Positions 12,146 to 21,287 of a stretch of DNA of 64,000 nucleotides are shown piece by piece. The translations under genes were made by a program, and so were the position numbers. Numbering within the stretch: the first letter of the stretch is position 1; every line of letters begins with the position of its first letter. This DNA comes from Pseudomonas sp. 8AS (GTDB taxonomy: Bacteria > Pseudomonadota > Gammaproteobacteria > Pseudomonadales > Pseudomonadaceae), in NCBI RefSeq assembly GCF_902506505.1, contig NZ_LR733406.1, forward strand, positions 3,241,679-3,305,678, read 5' to 3'. The notes under the pieces are model-generated. The model was not told where the DNA came from. It saw only the letters and a program-made list of their open reading frames with translations, and ran no database searches.

Positions 12146-14428
12146 TCACTGCAACAGGGGATCGTCGGGGTTGATGGCTTTCAGCTCGGCGCGCAGAACC
12201 TGCACCTCGTCATCGCGGCCCTGCGCCCCCAGGTAGCCCGCCAGTGCCATACGCACCGCGCGGTTGTCCGGGTGAGCCTGCAGCTGTTGCCGCAGCAGCT
12301 CGATGGCCTCTGCCGCACGCCCGCTGTCATGCCAGGCAACGGCCAGGACATAGGCATATTCGCTGTTGTCGGGCTCTAGTCTGGCGGCCTGTTCCAGCAC
12401 CTGCAGTGCCTTGTCTTTCTGGCCCTGACGCACCAGAAGCAGACCAAGGGCGTGCTGCAAGGAGGCGTCCTGGGGATAGGCGCTCGCCCCTTCCTGCAGC
12501 TCCTCCAGCGCAGCCCTGGTCAGCCCGGACTGCTCCAGATCCTGCGCCAGCATCACCCGCGCCGGATGGAAATGCGGATCGCGCTGCAGAGTCTGGTGCA
12601 ACAGACTGCGCACCTGCGTGCCGCGCCCGGTCAGCAGGTACAGGCTGGCCAGATTGCTCAACGCCTCGGCACGGTCCAGCTGGGCGCGCTGACTGGCCTC
12701 ATAGTCATTCAGGGCCGCTTGCCAGGCTCCGCCCACGGGCCGCAGTGACCCAGGCAACTGCAGCAGCTGCCAGGCCGCCACCTGGCGCACCGCTCGCCGC
12801 GCATCCGTCAACAACGCAGGTAGCAACTGGGCCAGTTGTTGCGGCGCGGCCAAGGCCGCTAAAGCCTCGACGGCCGCCAGACGCACAGCCGGATCAGGAT
12901 CGCGCAGACCTTGCTGCGCCGCATTGAGCGCTGCCGTCGAGGGATAGCGCGGCAACTCGGCGAGCAGTGCCGCCCGGCGCAACCCAGGTAGATCCTGACG
13001 CGCGAGCTGCTGGTGCAACCCCTGCGCAGCACCTGGCCGGGCCGCACGCGCGGCAGCCATGGCCCTGGCATAGCCGCCGTCGCGAGGCTCTGGCTGGCCA
13101 TACCAGTCATTGAAGGCCTGGATGATCACCTGCGGTTTGTCCTGCACATGGCAGCCCAGACAGGCATCGCTGTGCCCCAGAACCTGCGCCTGCGCCGGAT
13201 CGGGCACCGAGAAACTGTGATCGTGACGGTAGTCGACCTGCATGTACCACTTGCCGGGCATATGGCAACTGCTGCACTGCGCACCGGCCGAAGTCGTGGC
13301 ATGGCGGTGATGGAGCGGACTTTCGTAGTCCTTGCTGCGCAGGCCGCTGCTCTGGATGGCGGCCCGACGTGGCTGGGCCTGGGGGTTGTGGCACTGGGTA
13401 CAGACCGCATTGCCACTCAGGCGCAACTCGGCGCTGTGGGGTTCATGGCAATCGGAGCAACGCACCCCGGCAGCGTGCATGCGGCTCTGGGCGAAGGAGC
13501 CGTATTCGAACACTTCCTCCTTGATCTTGCCGTCGACCTCATAGAGCTGCGCGCTCAGGCCGGCAGGCAGATAGGCGTCGTAGAGCGGCGCGCCCGGCGC
13601 CGGCTCGCCACCCAGCTGGCTGCGGCGGCTGTGGCAGCGGGCACAGGTTTCCACTTCGGCCTGGTTGCCGGCACTGCGCAGGTCAAGCGCAAATCCGTGA
13701 TTGGCCGACACCGGGCGCTCACCACTGGCCTCCTGCAGGTGATTGGACGCCGGGCCATGACAGCTCTGACAGCCCACGCCCAGGGCCTGCCAGCGACTGG
13801 CAAAGCGCTGCTGAGCGGCATCGAAACCACGCGCAAAGCCCGTGGTATGGCATTCGATACACATGGCGTTGGCGTTCTGCTGGCTGGCGCTCCAGTGCAG
13901 CGGATGGTGATGGTCGACAGCCTGGTTCGGGTAGAGGTTAAACCAGCGCCGCTTATCGGTATCCCAGGCCGCGACATGGGCCTGCAGGCGTCCGTCGGGC
14001 AGCGCCAACAGGTACTGCTGCAAGGGTTCGAGGCCAAAGGTATAGGCCACTTTGAAGTCGGCGCGCTGGCCATGCGCGCCCTGGGTATTGATCCAGAACT
14101 CATCGCCAGCCTGGCGAAACTGCGTGCTCTCGACATCGTTCTGCAGGGGCGCCGCACCGAAGTCACCGAGCACCGTGCGAGCCGTGGCCGGCTGCATGGC
14201 CAACTGATGGTGCGAGCCCTGCCAGGCCTTCACCGCATCGGCATGGCAGGTCTGGCATTGCTGCTCATCCACCCACTGCGCCGGGGCGAGCGGCGCGGGC
14301 ACTGGTGGCCGCAGCCACCACCAGCCCAAAGCTGCCAAAGCAACGGCCGTAATCACCAGCAGCGCCAGCCACAGGGCAAACCGGCGAGGATGCTGCAGCG
14401 ATGAAAGGAGGCCAGACAATGGAGGCAT
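12146..14428 (-). CDS. Octaheme c-type cytochrome with HEAT and TPR repeats
   Basis: About 760 residues. The ATG at 14428 was chosen; a GTG lies two codons upstream. A membrane anchor (about 18-39) is followed by a periplasmic region with eight CxxCH heme motifs: CQTCH, CIECH, CQSCH, CARCH, CSDCH, CTQCH, CSSCH and CLGCH. Then come HEAT-like repeats (about 450-560) and TPR repeats (about 570-760). The heme part resembles the cytochrome c-554/DmsE-type multiheme proteins. It may pass electrons to or from a periplasmic partner held by the repeats. It lies downstream of the FadL-type gene on the same strand, with a 193-bp gap. Confidence 0.85.
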   Translation of the reverse strand: MPPLSGLLSSLQHPRRFALWLALLVITAVALAALGWWWLRPPVPAPLAPAQWVDEQQCQTCHADAVKAWQGSHHQLAMQPATARTVLGDFGAAPLQNDVESTQFRQAGDEFWINTQGAHGQRADFKVAYTFGLEPLQQYLLALPDGRLQAHVAAWDTDKRRWFNLYPNQAVDHHHPLHWSASQQNANAMCIECHTTGFARGFDAAQQRFASRWQALGVGCQSCHGPASNHLQEASGERPVSANHGFALDLRSAGNQAEVETCARCHSRRSQLGGEPAPGAPLYDAYLPAGLSAQLYEVDGKIKEEVFEYGSFAQSRMHAAGVRCSDCHEPHSAELRLSGNAVCTQCHNPQAQPRRAAIQSSGLRSKDYESPLHHRHATTSAGAQCSSCHMPGKWYMQVDYRHDHSFSVPDPAQAQVLGHSDACLGCHVQDKPQVIIQAFNDWYGQPEPRDGGYARAMAAARAARPGAAQGLHQQLARQDLPGLRRAALLAELPRYPSTAALNAAQQGLRDPDPAVRLAAVEALAALAAPQQLAQLLPALLTDARRAVRQVAAWQLLQLPGSLRPVGGAWQAALNDYEASQRAQLDRAEALSNLASLYLLTGRGTQVRSLLHQTLQRDPHFHPARVMLAQDLEQSGLTRAALEELQEGASAYPQDASLQHALGLLLVRQGQKDKALQVLEQAARLEPDNSEYAYVLAVAWHDSGRAAEAIELLRQQLQAHPDNRAVRMALAGYLGAQGRDDEVQVLRAELKAINPDDPLLQ

Positions 14429-14621
14429 GCACACAATCCGTTGTTGCGGTTAGGAAGCCGGGCAGTCTAAAGCACCGATCAGGGAAAATCAGGCGGCATC
14501 CAGCAGCACGGATTTAATGGGGAAACAACAGCTGATCGGCGCACGCGCGGCCCCGCCTTCGCTGCCTCAGCCCCCTTAGCGCGAGCCCCCTGAAGGCACA
14601 GCGGCTGCGCGGAGCGCAGGA

Positions 14622-15887
14622 CTAGAAGCGCCAGCTAGCGCTGGTGCTAAGGGCCTGGATCCAGGCGTCGTCGAAGCCGCCGGAAACACGGATGCCGTTC
14701 GGTTTTTCCTGGCTCACCGGCATGTCGCCCATCCAGACGAGCACATAGCTCAGGTTGAGCTCGGTCTGCTCGTCCAGGGCATGGGTCAGACCGGTAGCGA
14801 AACGCCAGTTCTCCGCCATCGGCACGGTCACGCTGCGGTCCTCATCATCCACCGACGAGCTGTCGTAGCCCACACCGGCACTCCACATCCAGCGCGGGTC
14901 GAAACGGTACTGGGTGCCGAGCGACACATGCCAGGTGTCCTTGAAGTTGCTATCCACAGACGCCGAGCGGGGCTGGTTGCTGTCCAGATCGATACCCACC
15001 TCGCCAAAGCGCGACCAGTCCTGCCAGTTGGCACTGGCCAGCAGGGCCCATTGGGTATCCAGCTGGTGATAGACACTGAAGGTCAGCGTCTGCGGTATGT
15101 GCATGTCGAGCGTGGTGTCGGCATCCAGCACACCACGGTTCTGCAGCGCCGCCATGGCCAGCGGACCAATACCCTCCAGGTCAAGCTTGTCCTTGAACTC
15201 GATGTCGATCTCGCTGGTGTAGCTCAGGCCCAGGCGGGTGCCCGGACGCGGCGAGTAGATGGCTCCCAGGTTGGCCCCATAGCTCCAGTCATCGGCCTGG
15301 AATTCGGCCTGACCATCGCCCAACAGCGGGTTGCGGTTGTTCACCGCCAGCTGGTTGCCCAGCCTGGCGTAGTAAGCGCGCAGACCGAGACCAAAGGCCC
15401 ACTGTTCATTGAGCTGGTAAGCCAGGCTGGGCATCAGGGTCATGCCCATCAGCTCGCCGTCCTGCAGGAAGTAGCGGCCACTCCAGTCGTCTTCGTAGTC
15501 GATGCTCAGGCCGAAGTCACCGTAACTGGCGAAACCGACCGACCAGCCGTCGCTCAGCGCGTGGGTGACGAACAGGCTGGCGCCTGGCACCCACTCCACC
15601 GCATTGCCGCTGTCACCGCCGCCGACATTGCTGCCGCTGTCGACATCGAAGCGCATGTTGCCGTGCAACAGCTGGGCGCCGCCGCTGATCTGGGTGCCGG
15701 ACAGCAGCGCCATGCCCGCCACGTTGCTGGCCAGGGTAGCCGGCCCCTGCGCGCGCGCCGCCGCACCGGCATTGGCCAGGCCGACGTTGTCGCTGCCAAC
15801 TTCGTAAAGCATCAAGCCGCCGGCCAGCGCCGGCATGGGCAGGGCAACGAAACAGGCCAGCAGGCTCAGGGGAAGATTGCGCGTCAT
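14622..15887 (-). CDS. OmpP1/FadL-family outer-membrane channel
   Basis: 421 residues. The Sec signal peptide ends ALA, and the mature N-terminus GGLMLYEVGSDNVGLANAGAAA is the FadL/TodX hatch signature, followed by GPATLASNVAGMALL. The rest is alternating aromatic beta-strands ending in SWRF, a typical outer-membrane barrel C-terminus (final Phe). FadL-type channels admit long-chain fatty acids or other hydrophobic molecules. It lies 66 bp downstream of the arylsulfatase on the same strand, so it is probably co-transcribed and may import a hydrophobic sulfate ester or its product. Confidence 0.9.
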   Translation of the reverse strand: MTRNLPLSLLACFVALPMPALAGGLMLYEVGSDNVGLANAGAAARAQGPATLASNVAGMALLSGTQISGGAQLLHGNMRFDVDSGSNVGGGDSGNAVEWVPGASLFVTHALSDGWSVGFASYGDFGLSIDYEDDWSGRYFLQDGELMGMTLMPSLAYQLNEQWAFGLGLRAYYARLGNQLAVNNRNPLLGDGQAEFQADDWSYGANLGAIYSPRPGTRLGLSYTSEIDIEFKDKLDLEGIGPLAMAALQNRGVLDADTTLDMHIPQTLTFSVYHQLDTQWALLASANWQDWSRFGEVGIDLDSNQPRSASVDSNFKDTWHVSLGTQYRFDPRWMWSAGVGYDSSSVDDEDRSVTVPMAENWRFATGLTHALDEQTELNLSYVLVWMGDMPVSQEKPNGIRVSGGFDDAWIQALSTSASWRF

Positions 15888-15953
15888 GATTCACATCCAT
15901 GCAGGAAGAAATGAGTCGCTCCGGCGCCAGACAGCGGCGCCGGAGTCGTCGAG

Positions 15954-18302
15954 TCAGTGCACCTGCACGGTGACCTTGTCGATACCACCCGTGAAGGCCG
16001 AACGGTGCTCGCTGCCAATGGCCTCGACCACCGGGGTGCCGAGGTCGATGCCGACATCGGCGGTCTCGTCGGCGGAGAAGATAATCGGCTGGGTGTGTTC
16101 GAGGCGGCCTTCGCCGACCTTCTGCTCATTGACATACAGGGTGCCCTGCCCGCCCTTGCCCAGGCCACCACCGTCATAGGCGAACTCGAAGCGCAGCTTG
16201 ACCTTGCCTGCCGGCAACGGCTCGCTGGCCTGGATCGAGGTGCGCTGCATGCCAAGAAAGTTGTAGTCGTAGGCCGGCACCCCATCCTTGACGTACAGCG
16301 ACCAGCCGCCGAAGCGCCCGCCCTGGGCGATCACCGTGCCGTTGGCGCCGCCTTCGGGGATATCCAGCTCGGCGCTGAGGGTCTTGGACTTGTTCTTCAC
16401 GTTGATGAAGACGTTTTCCAGCATCCCGGTCATGCCCTCGCCCAAGGTCAGCGAGGTACGCCCGGCCATCAGATCCGGACGCCCAACCTTCTCGGCCAGG
16501 GCCCGCTCGAACAGACGGTCGTCCAGGGGCAGCACATGATATTTCTGCGCCTCGACCAGAAACTGGGCCTGCAACTCCTTGAGCTTTTCCGGCTGCTGCG
16601 CGGCCAGGTCGTTACTCAGGCTGAAGTCCTTGCGCACATCGAACAGTTCCCAGGTGTCGTTGGCCAGGTCGGCACGCGGTTTTGATTCCCAGGGTGCACG
16701 GTGGATGGTGCGGGCAAACCAGCCTTCGTGGTAAATGGCGCGGTTACCAGCGATCTCGAAGTACTGGGTGGTATGGCGCTCCTCCGCCTTGGCGTCATCG
16801 AAGCTATAGGCCAGGCTGGTGCCTTCCATGGGGATCTGCGGTGTGCCGTTGACCACCTTGGGTTCCGGCAAACCGATTGCCTCGAGAATGGTCGGCGCCA
16901 CATCGATCACATGGCCGAACTGGCTGCGCACCTCACCCTTGGCCTTGATGCCCTTGGGCCAGTGCACAACCAGGCCGTTGCGGGTGCCACCGAAGTCCGA
17001 GGCCACCTGTTTCATCCAGCCGAACGGTGCATCGAAGGCCACCGCCCAACCAGCGGCCATGTGCGGATAGGTCTCCGGACCGCCCCACTTGTCGAGCAGC
17101 TTGAGCATATCCGGCACGCTTTCCTGCACACCGTTGAAGTAGCTGTACTCGTTGTAGGTGCCATTGGCGCCACCTTCGCCGCTGGTGCCGTTGTCGCCGG
17201 CGATATAGAACACCAGGGTATTGTCGGCCTGGCCGGTGTCATCGACGGCCTTGAGCATGCGACCGATCTCATGGTCGGTGTAATCAAGAAAGGCGGCGAA
17301 GACTTCAGCCTGGTGAGTGAACAATCGCTTCTCGTCAGCCGAGAGTTTGTCCCAGTCCTTGATCGCCGCGGGTTTGGGTGGCAGCTGAGTGCCTGCCGGC
17401 ACCACGCCCATGGCGATCTGCCGGGCCAGACTCTCCTCGCGAATCTTGTCCCAGCCCTGATCGAATTTGCCCTTCCACTTGGCGATCCACTCCTTGGGCG
17501 CATGGTGCGGCGCGTGCACGGCACCCGGAGCGAAATACATGAAGAAGGGTTTGTTCGGCGTCAGCGCCTTCTGATACTTGACCCAGGACACCGCCTTGTC
17601 GGTCATGTCGGTCATGAAGTGGTAGTTGGGATCGTCCGGCAATTCGACCTGGGCAACGCCGTCATAGAGATAGGGTGCCCACTGATTGGTCTCGCCACCG
17701 ATGAAACCATAGAACTTGTCGAAGCCCTGATGGGTCGGCCAGCGATCGAAAGGCCCGGACACGCCGGCTTCCCAGACGGCAGTCTCGTGCCACTTGCCGA
17801 AGGCGGCCGTGCTGTAGCCGTTGAGACGAAGCATTTCGGCCAGCGGCGCTGTGGCATTGGGGACTTGCCCGGTATATCCCGGAAAGGCCGTACCGAACTC
17901 GGTGATAAAGCCCATGTTCACCGTATGGTGGTTGCGCCCGGACTTGAGCGCGGCACGGGTCGGCGAACACAATGCCGTCGTATGGAAGTTGTTGTAGCGC
18001 AGGCCGTCCTGGGCCAGGGCATCCAGGGTCGGGGTCTGGATCGGGCCGCCGAAGGTGCTGGTAGCGCCGAAGCCGAGGTCGTCGATCAGCACGATCACCA
18101 CGTTGGGCGCGTCGGCCGGGGCCTCGATCTTGAAGGGTACGGGGGTCTTGGCTTCACGCACATCCAGTTCGCTGTAAAGCGGCCGTTCAGGCTCGGCGAT
18201 CGGCAATGTGCTGCGATCCAGACCGGCAGACTGGGCGCTGGCAAACGGTGCGTACAGCACAGGCAAGGTGACCAGCAGACGAGCAAGCTGACTCGGTCGC
18301 AT
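15954..18302 (-). CDS. Long-form arylsulfatase (type I, formylglycine-dependent)
   Basis: 782 residues from the ATG at 18302 (another ATG is adjacent at 18305; GGAG lies at 18311-18314). The Sec signal peptide ends near ASA. The sulfatase motif CSPTR places the formylglycine-forming Cys at 112; metal ligands include the DD pair at 74-75 (LIDDLGFG) and the later AGDNG; GKWHE is also present. A C-terminal beta domain (about 610-782) is an extra not found in short AtsA enzymes. Probably periplasmic, hydrolysing a sulfate ester to release sulfate. The substrate is unknown, but the FadL-type neighbour points to a hydrophobic one. No formylglycine-generating enzyme is in the window. Confidence 0.92.
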   Translation of the reverse strand: MRPSQLARLLVTLPVLYAPFASAQSAGLDRSTLPIAEPERPLYSELDVREAKTPVPFKIEAPADAPNVVIVLIDDLGFGATSTFGGPIQTPTLDALAQDGLRYNNFHTTALCSPTRAALKSGRNHHTVNMGFITEFGTAFPGYTGQVPNATAPLAEMLRLNGYSTAAFGKWHETAVWEAGVSGPFDRWPTHQGFDKFYGFIGGETNQWAPYLYDGVAQVELPDDPNYHFMTDMTDKAVSWVKYQKALTPNKPFFMYFAPGAVHAPHHAPKEWIAKWKGKFDQGWDKIREESLARQIAMGVVPAGTQLPPKPAAIKDWDKLSADEKRLFTHQAEVFAAFLDYTDHEIGRMLKAVDDTGQADNTLVFYIAGDNGTSGEGGANGTYNEYSYFNGVQESVPDMLKLLDKWGGPETYPHMAAGWAVAFDAPFGWMKQVASDFGGTRNGLVVHWPKGIKAKGEVRSQFGHVIDVAPTILEAIGLPEPKVVNGTPQIPMEGTSLAYSFDDAKAEERHTTQYFEIAGNRAIYHEGWFARTIHRAPWESKPRADLANDTWELFDVRKDFSLSNDLAAQQPEKLKELQAQFLVEAQKYHVLPLDDRLFERALAEKVGRPDLMAGRTSLTLGEGMTGMLENVFINVKNKSKTLSAELDIPEGGANGTVIAQGGRFGGWSLYVKDGVPAYDYNFLGMQRTSIQASEPLPAGKVKLRFEFAYDGGGLGKGGQGTLYVNEQKVGEGRLEHTQPIIFSADETADVGIDLGTPVVEAIGSEHRSAFTGGIDKVTVQVH

Positions 18303-18344
18303 CATTATCACTCCATTGAATGTGGATATTTTGTAGATTGCGGC

Positions 18345-18372
18345 AGAATACAGCCCGCCCACCGCAGGTCAA
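18345..18372 (-). promoter_or_regulatory. Probable sigma-70 promoter of the arylsulfatase
   Basis: On the minus strand TTGACC (18367-18372) and TATTCT (18345-18350) are separated by 16 bp. The putative start point is about 35 bp before the sulfatase ATG. The -35 box lies 6 bp downstream of the 17-bp repeat at 18380-18396, a typical activator placement. Confidence 0.5.
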
Positions 18373-18378
18373 TTTTGC

Positions 18379-18396
18379 TTGGCATTTTGCGCCAAT
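18379..18396 (-). promoter_or_regulatory. Candidate activator site upstream of the arylsulfatase
   Basis: On the minus strand this reads ATTGGCGCAAAATGCCAA, an imperfect dyad (TTGGC, 7-bp spacer, GCCAA). The first 17 bases recur exactly at 19533-19549, upstream of the AraC-family gene. It sits directly upstream of the predicted -35 box. Confidence 0.6.
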
Positions 18397-18419
18397 CCCC
18401 AGTCTAGAGGGGCCAAAGC

Positions 18420-19433
18420 TCAGACGCGCAACTGCCGCTCCAGCCGCCAGCTCAGCGGCGTGCAGGCGGTCCAGCGGCGAAAGGCACGATTGAAAGAGGC
18501 GGCATCGGTGTAGCCGACCAGCCCGGCAATCGCCTTGATGCTCAGCTCGGTTTCCTTGAGCAGCATGCGGCTGATGGCAAAACGCGCCCGGTCCAGCAGC
18601 TCGACATAGCTGCTGCCTTCCTCGGCCAGGCGCCGATTGAGGGTCCGCACGCTGATCTGCAGATGGGTCGCAATCAGCTGCTGGCTGCATCCGCCGCTGA
18701 GCAGCAGCAGATAGGTGGCATTGCGTACCCGCCCACTCCAGTCCGGGGAGCCACTCGCCCGCCCGCTGGTTTCCCCGCCTTCCTGCTCGCAAGGCTCATG
18801 CAACGTCGCCTGCAGGTGCTCGACGCGAAACAGTAGCTCGGTGCGCAGGCTATCGAACTGACAAGGACAACCGAAGAAGGCCTCGTAAACCTGCACATTG
18901 GCGGGCGCACGGTGGGCGAAGCTCATCCGTTCGGGCACCCAGTCCTGTCCACAGAGTGCGCGCATGATATTGAGGCCAACAGCGATGGCGGCATCCTGAA
19001 TATGCAGCACACCGGGAAAACCGCCCTCGAACAGGTGATAGCCGAGCCCGACCTGCCCGTCCTGGCGGCGCAGGCTCACAATGCCGGCACGATCATGCAG
19101 CTCGATCAAACGCTGCAGGACGTCCAGGGCGCTGCCCACGGTCGGCATCAGCCGCATCATCTGGCCAATCGCACCGAGCTGTCCGATGCCAGCCGAAATA
19201 CCGAGCAGCAGCCCCAGGTGCTCGCACTTCACCTGCTCGGCCGCCTGCGCCAGCAACTCGCCGACGGTGAGAATCGGTAACAGCCGATTGGGGTCGTCCA
19301 GCACATCCCCCGGCAAACGCAGGGCGACCAACAAGGGCTGCAGATTGCCGCCGAGCTTTCGCAACAGCTCGGGCAGCGCGCCCAAAGGCGCCACCCGCAG
19401 ATGGCCCTGAGGCACGACGAATTCGACTGGCAT
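18420..19433 (-). CDS. AraC-family transcriptional regulator (with N-terminal ligand-binding domain)
   Basis: 337 residues from the ATG at 19433 (MPVEFVVPQG). The N-terminal two-thirds resemble the arabinose-binding-type domain of AraC regulators (PF12625-like). The C-terminus has two helix-turn-helix segments: YLLLLSGGCSQQLIATHLQISVRTLNRRL written as parts YLLLLSGGCS and QISVRTLNRRL, and IAGLVGYTDAASFNRAFRRW. It lies 115 bp upstream of the sulfatase on the same strand. Both genes are preceded by the same 17-bp sequence, so it probably activates the sulfatase-FadL unit and controls itself. The ligand is unknown. Confidence 0.88.
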   Translation of the reverse strand: MPVEFVVPQGHLRVAPLGALPELLRKLGGNLQPLLVALRLPGDVLDDPNRLLPILTVGELLAQAAEQVKCEHLGLLLGISAGIGQLGAIGQMMRLMPTVGSALDVLQRLIELHDRAGIVSLRRQDGQVGLGYHLFEGGFPGVLHIQDAAIAVGLNIMRALCGQDWVPERMSFAHRAPANVQVYEAFFGCPCQFDSLRTELLFRVEHLQATLHEPCEQEGGETSGRASGSPDWSGRVRNATYLLLLSGGCSQQLIATHLQISVRTLNRRLAEEGSSYVELLDRARFAISRMLLKETELSIKAIAGLVGYTDAASFNRAFRRWTACTPLSWRLERQLRV

Positions 19434-19960
19434 GGTAATCCGTAAGACTAAGAGGCATTGCCTACACCGGGCGAGCCAAGACTCGTTCAACTCAGCCCAT
19501 AAGCCACTGACGCAGCGCAAGAAAATGGTTTTATTGGCGCAAAATGCCAGTTCTGCAGCGAGAAACCCGCAGCCATTGGAATACTCTGCCGGCTAGCCCG
19601 TTGCAACCATAGCGTCCCCTGCAGATTGCGGTTCCCATACAGACTGTCGCAAAAATCGCAGCCTCCACTTCTGCCTGGATCGGCCGTTCTGCCCCAGAAC
19701 AAACTGCGCCGCGGGTCTCTCGCCACTACGCCCCATCCACAGCCATCCGTGCGCAATCCCGCGCCTCTCCATGTAGCTGCCTACAGATCACCATCATGTT
19801 TTCGTATGCACACCAGAAAGCTGAAGAACTTCAGATTACGCTGCGACTCCAGCCCGGATGGTCGCTAAAACCCTACCGCACCCAACTGCTTGAACTCTGC
19901 AGGCATAATGCCACCCATGTTCTGCTCTCCAACGGGCTCCAGCAGCCCTGAACCAGCAAA
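19434..19960. other. Intergenic region between the AraC and GGDEF genes
   Basis: 527 bp without a convincing gene; GC is lower than in the neighbours. It contains the 17-bp operator copy (19533-19549), a related-looking TCGCAAAAATCGCA (about 19647-19660) and a small palindrome CTGAAGAACTTCAG (19821-19834). The short open frames here have no ribosome sites or recognisable protein features. Confidence 0.6.
19533..19549 (+). promoter_or_regulatory. Second copy of the 17-bp operator-like sequence, upstream of the AraC gene
   Basis: ATTGGCGCAAAATGCCA on the plus strand, 100 bp upstream of the AraC-family ATG. It matches 17 of 17 bases with the minus-strand sequence upstream of the sulfatase, so the two copies are in opposite orientation relative to their genes. 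Confidence 0.6.
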
Positions 19961-21277
19961 ATGCCCTTGATCATCCTTGCCCTCGCCGCCGCTCTGCCCC
20001 TTGTACTCCTGCTGACCCGCCTGCTGCGCCGTGAGCGCCAGGCCCGGCAGCGGCTGGAGCTGCACGAGCAGTTATTCGACAAACTCAGCGATGGCGTACT
20101 GCTGATCGGCCGCGACGGGCACATCCGTCAATACAACCAGGCCGCCGCCCGCCTGCTGGGCAAGGCCGACAGCGAGTTGCTTGGCTCCCCCCTGGCCGAG
20201 GTTGTACCGCAACTGGCGCAAACCGAAACCCTGGCAGCGCAACGTCTGCAGTTAGTCAGTGCCACGGGTAGCCGCCTCGCGCTGGAAGTCTGCCGCCTCG
20301 GCGTGGCTGGCGAGAGCCTCGTAGTCCTGCAGCTAGCCAGCGAGCCGGAGCGCTCCCAGGAAGACATCGAGCGCTTCAAGCGCAGCCAGTATTTCGCCCG
20401 CATTGGCACCTGGGACTGGGATATCGATACCAATCGCCTGTACTGGTCCGAGGCCATCTACGCCATGTTCGGCCATGCGGTCGGCGTCGTGACGCCCAGT
20501 TACGAGCTGTTCTGCGCCAGCGTGCATCCTGATGATCGCGAGCGGGTGCGTGCCGGCGAGCTGCGCTGTATCGAGACCGGCGAGAACCACGACGAGGAAT
20601 ACCGGGTAATCTGGCCGGACGGCAGCGTGCACTGGCTGCGCGAAACCGGCAACGTGGTGAAGAACGCCCAGGGCGAAGCGGTGAAGATGATGGGCGTGGT
20701 GCGCGACATCACCGAGGAAAAGGCCTGGGCCAGCCAGATGCACCAGCTGGCCCACCACGACCCGCTGACCGGCCTGCCCAACCGCCTGCTGTTCGAGGAC
20801 CGCCTGCGCAATGCGCTGGAACGTGCGCGGCGTAACGCGACACGGGTGGCGCTGGTGTTCATCGACCTCAACGGCTTCAAGGCGATCAACGATGCCCTCG
20901 GCCATGCCGCCGGCGACCAGGTGCTGATAGCCACCGCGCAGAAGCTCAAGGGCGCGCTGCGCGAATCGGACAGCGTGGCGCGGATTGGCGGCGACGAATT
21001 CGTCGTCATCCTCGAAGGCTTGGCCTTGGGCGGCAGCCTCGAAGAAGAGGCGCGACAGATTGGCGAGAAGATCCTCGGCGCCCTGGCCACGCCGTTCGGC
21101 AGCGAGAACCCGCAGCGTATCGGCGCCAGCCTGGGCATCGCCGTGTTCCCCGATCATGCGCCCAGCCTGGACCGACTCATTCATGTCGCCGACTTGGCGA
21201 TGTACGAGGCCAAGCGCAGCGGCGAAAACCAGTACCGCCTGGGCAATGACAGCCAGCAGCGGGCCGGCGTCGAGTAA
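19961..21277 (+). CDS. Membrane-anchored PAS-PAS-GGDEF diguanylate cyclase
   Basis: 438 residues: an N-terminal transmembrane helix (1-20), a first PAS domain (about 30-130, DGVLLIGRDGHIRQYN), a second PAS/PAC (about 145-255, GTWDWDIDTNRLYWS ending GVVRDITEEK), then a GGDEF domain (about 262-430). The active-site GGDEF is intact at 343-347 and the inhibitory site RESD sits five residues before it (334-337), so product feedback by c-di-GMP is expected. No EAL domain. PAS ligand unknown. Single gene. Confidence 0.93.
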   Translation: MPLIILALAAALPLVLLLTRLLRRERQARQRLELHEQLFDKLSDGVLLIGRDGHIRQYNQAAARLLGKADSELLGSPLAEVVPQLAQTETLAAQRLQLVSATGSRLALEVCRLGVAGESLVVLQLASEPERSQEDIERFKRSQYFARIGTWDWDIDTNRLYWSEAIYAMFGHAVGVVTPSYELFCASVHPDDRERVRAGELRCIETGENHDEEYRVIWPDGSVHWLRETGNVVKNAQGEAVKMMGVVRDITEEKAWASQMHQLAHHDPLTGLPNRLLFEDRLRNALERARRNATRVALVFIDLNGFKAINDALGHAAGDQVLIATAQKLKGALRESDSVARIGGDEFVVILEGLALGGSLEEEARQIGEKILGALATPFGSENPQRIGASLGIAVFPDHAPSLDRLIHVADLAMYEAKRSGENQYRLGNDSQQRAGVE

Positions 21278-21287
21278 CGCCGGCCAA

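Noticed and set aside
14605-14619. Terminator after the FadL-type gene
   Set aside because: CTGCGC/GCGCAG forms a short stem but no T tract follows on the minus strand.
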